Virus record (IMG/VR): IMGVR_UViG_3300046616_000606
Coordinates: 1 to 44,395 of that record
Source of the DNA: a virus
Strand: one strand, 5' to 3'
Length of the DNA stretch: 44,395 nucleotides
The notes under the pieces were generated by a model. That model worked only from the letters and a program-made list of their open reading frames with translations, was not told where the DNA came from and made no database searches. Positions 43,268 to 44,395 of the stretch are shown here, piece after piece (positions within the stretch are counted from its first letter, which is position 1; each line of letters opens with the position of its first letter). Both the position numbers and the translations under genes were made by a program.

Positions 43268-44395
43268 ATGGCAACCATCAAGTCCTACGACACGAAATCG
43301 GGCCTGCGGTACAAGGTTCGGTATATGAAGCCAGACGGCTCCCAAGGGTCCAAAGCAGGGTTCCCGAGCAAGCCTGCGGCCGAGAGTTTCGCCAATCGTA
43401 TCGAGGTCAGGAAGCTCGACGGCGAGTTCGTGGACCCGAAGCACGGGAAGCTCACAGTCGAATCGTTGGCACAACCGTGGCTCGACACCAAGAAGGCGAA
43501 GCTGAAGGCCTCGGCCTACAAACCGCTCGAATCGGCGTGGAGAGTTCACGTAAAGCCCGAGTGGGGCACCGTGCGAATTGCGGACATCGAAGTCACGATG
43601 GTCGAGGACTGGATCACGGACCTAGTCACCGATCAGAAAGACCCAGCCAATCCGGAAGTGATCATCAAGAAGGCTGCGAGCGCGACAACGGTGATCCGTG
43701 CGCACGCCGTTCTCTCCGGGTTGCTCGACCGGGCCGTGCGAGACCGGAAGATCCTCGCGAACAAGGCTCGCGATGTAGACAACCTCCCGCGGAAAGTTGC
43801 GAAGCGGAAGATCTATCTGACACACGCTCAGGTCGCCTCGCTTGCCGATAGTGCCGGCGAATGGTCGACCCTCGTCTTGTTCCTGGCGTACTGCGGCCTC
43901 CGATGGGGCGAGGCAATCGGACTGCAAGTTGGCGACCTCGACCTTCTGCGCCGACGCGTGAGCGTCAACCGGAACGCCGTAGAGGTCGGATCGGAGATCG
44001 TCGTGGGGACGCCGAAGTCGAACAAGCCCCGCTCGATCCCCATCCCCGCATTCCTCGTCGACGAGCTCTCGAAGCAGTGCGTCGGAAAGGGCCGCGAATC
44101 GCTGGTCTTCTCGGGACCGGATGGCGACTTCATGCGTCGGCCGAAGACGCCACGCGGGTGGTTCATCCGGGCCGTAGAGGCTGCAGAGCTCCCGACGATC
44201 ACTCCACACGACCTTCGGCACACGGCGGCGTCACTGGCAATCTCAGCGGGCGCAAACGTGAAGGCTGTGCAAAGGATGCTCGGTCACGAGTCCGCGGCGC
44301 TCACCTTGGACGTGTACGCAGAACTGTTTGACGACGATCTGGACACCGTCGCGAGCGCGCTGGACCGGGCTCGACTGGCCGTCATCAATTCGTAG
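43268..44395 (+). CDS. int: Tyrosine integrase, 375 aa
   Basis: Arm-binding N-terminal domain (IKSYDTKSGLRYKVRYMKPDGSQGSKAGFPSK), core-binding SAM-like domain about 62-165 (LTVESLAQPWLDTKKAKLKASAYKPLESAWRVHVKP), then the catalytic domain. Active-site residues: R212 in CGLRWGEA, H314-x-x-R317 in HDLRHTAAS, H340 in LGHES, and nucleophile Y350 in TLDVYAEL. AAAGGAG precedes the ATG. It recombines attP with the bacterial attB site. The stop codon is at the last base of the window, so the right attachment site lies just outside or is not included. Confidence 0.95.
   Translation: MATIKSYDTKSGLRYKVRYMKPDGSQGSKAGFPSKPAAESFANRIEVRKLDGEFVDPKHGKLTVESLAQPWLDTKKAKLKASAYKPLESAWRVHVKPEWGTVRIADIEVTMVEDWITDLVTDQKDPANPEVIIKKAASATTVIRAHAVLSGLLDRAVRDRKILANKARDVDNLPRKVAKRKIYLTHAQVASLADSAGEWSTLVLFLAYCGLRWGEAIGLQVGDLDLLRRRVSVNRNAVEVGSEIVVGTPKSNKPRSIPIPAFLVDELSKQCVGKGRESLVFSGPDGDFMRRPKTPRGWFIRAVEAAELPTITPHDLRHTAASLAISAGANVKAVQRMLGHESAALTLDVYAELFDDDLDTVASALDRARLAVINS

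Overview
The window is most simply read as a temperate siphophage prophage, with its flank, in a high-GC actinobacterium, probably Rhodococcus or a close relative in the Mycobacteriales. The basis is a tyrosine integrase, a repressor/Cro switch, an antirepressor, a complete head-tail-lysis cassette, a WhiB protein, an NrdH-like glutaredoxin, a DUF2510 protein, a ReqiPepy6 Gp37-like tail protein, frequent GTG starts, promoters that leave almost no leader, and an actinobacterial-type SOS box. No tRNA, rRNA, CRISPR array or insertion sequence was found.

Layout, left to right. 1-5.6 kb: a leftward chain of unrecognised coupled genes (with a zinc ribbon and a membrane protein), a divergent lipoprotein, a small HTH protein facing two tiny membrane proteins across a palindromic operator, about 640 bp of tandem non-identical inverted repeats, and a family 2 glycosyltransferase. 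This could be host DNA, an older element, or accessory genes at the prophage end. 6.0-28.0 kb, all leftward: the late operon. In transcription order it holds small and large terminase, DUF935-type portal, Mu I-like protease, decoration and capsid proteins, head-tail connectors, major tail protein, frameshifted tail chaperone, tape measure, minor tail proteins, amidase, holin and other membrane proteins, and tail fibre. It ends in a strong bidirectional terminator at 5951-5990. 28.1-31.0 kb: HNH endonuclease and small genes, interrupted by a rightward DUF2510 gene. 31.3-34.3 kb: a rightward accessory island with two paralogous lipoproteins and a PIN-like nuclease. 34.5-42.6 kb: the leftward early operon, many genes linked by ATGA overlaps. 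It carries a Cro-like regulator, an Xis-like protein, an antirepressor, YqaJ exonuclease, RecT annealase, WhiB, a replication-initiator-like protein, RusA and a C5 DNA methyltransferase. 42.6-44.4 kb: operators, the rightward repressor, a convergent small HTH gene, an SOS box and the rightward integrase, whose stop codon is the last base of the window.

How it works together. In the lysogen the rightward genes (repressor, lipoproteins, PIN protein, DUF2510 protein, perhaps the 57-aa gene at 41854) are the likely expressed set. On induction the leftward Cro promoter, with near-consensus hexamers overlapped by repressor-like operator repeats, starts the early operon for recombination, replication and methylation, followed by HNH/terminase and the late genes. 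The SOS box beside the integrase suggests a direct DNA-damage input.

The least explained features are the inverted-repeat array (4016-4656), the nested antisense gene with its own terminator (41854-42161), the accessory island, and the unrecognised operon at 1-2382.
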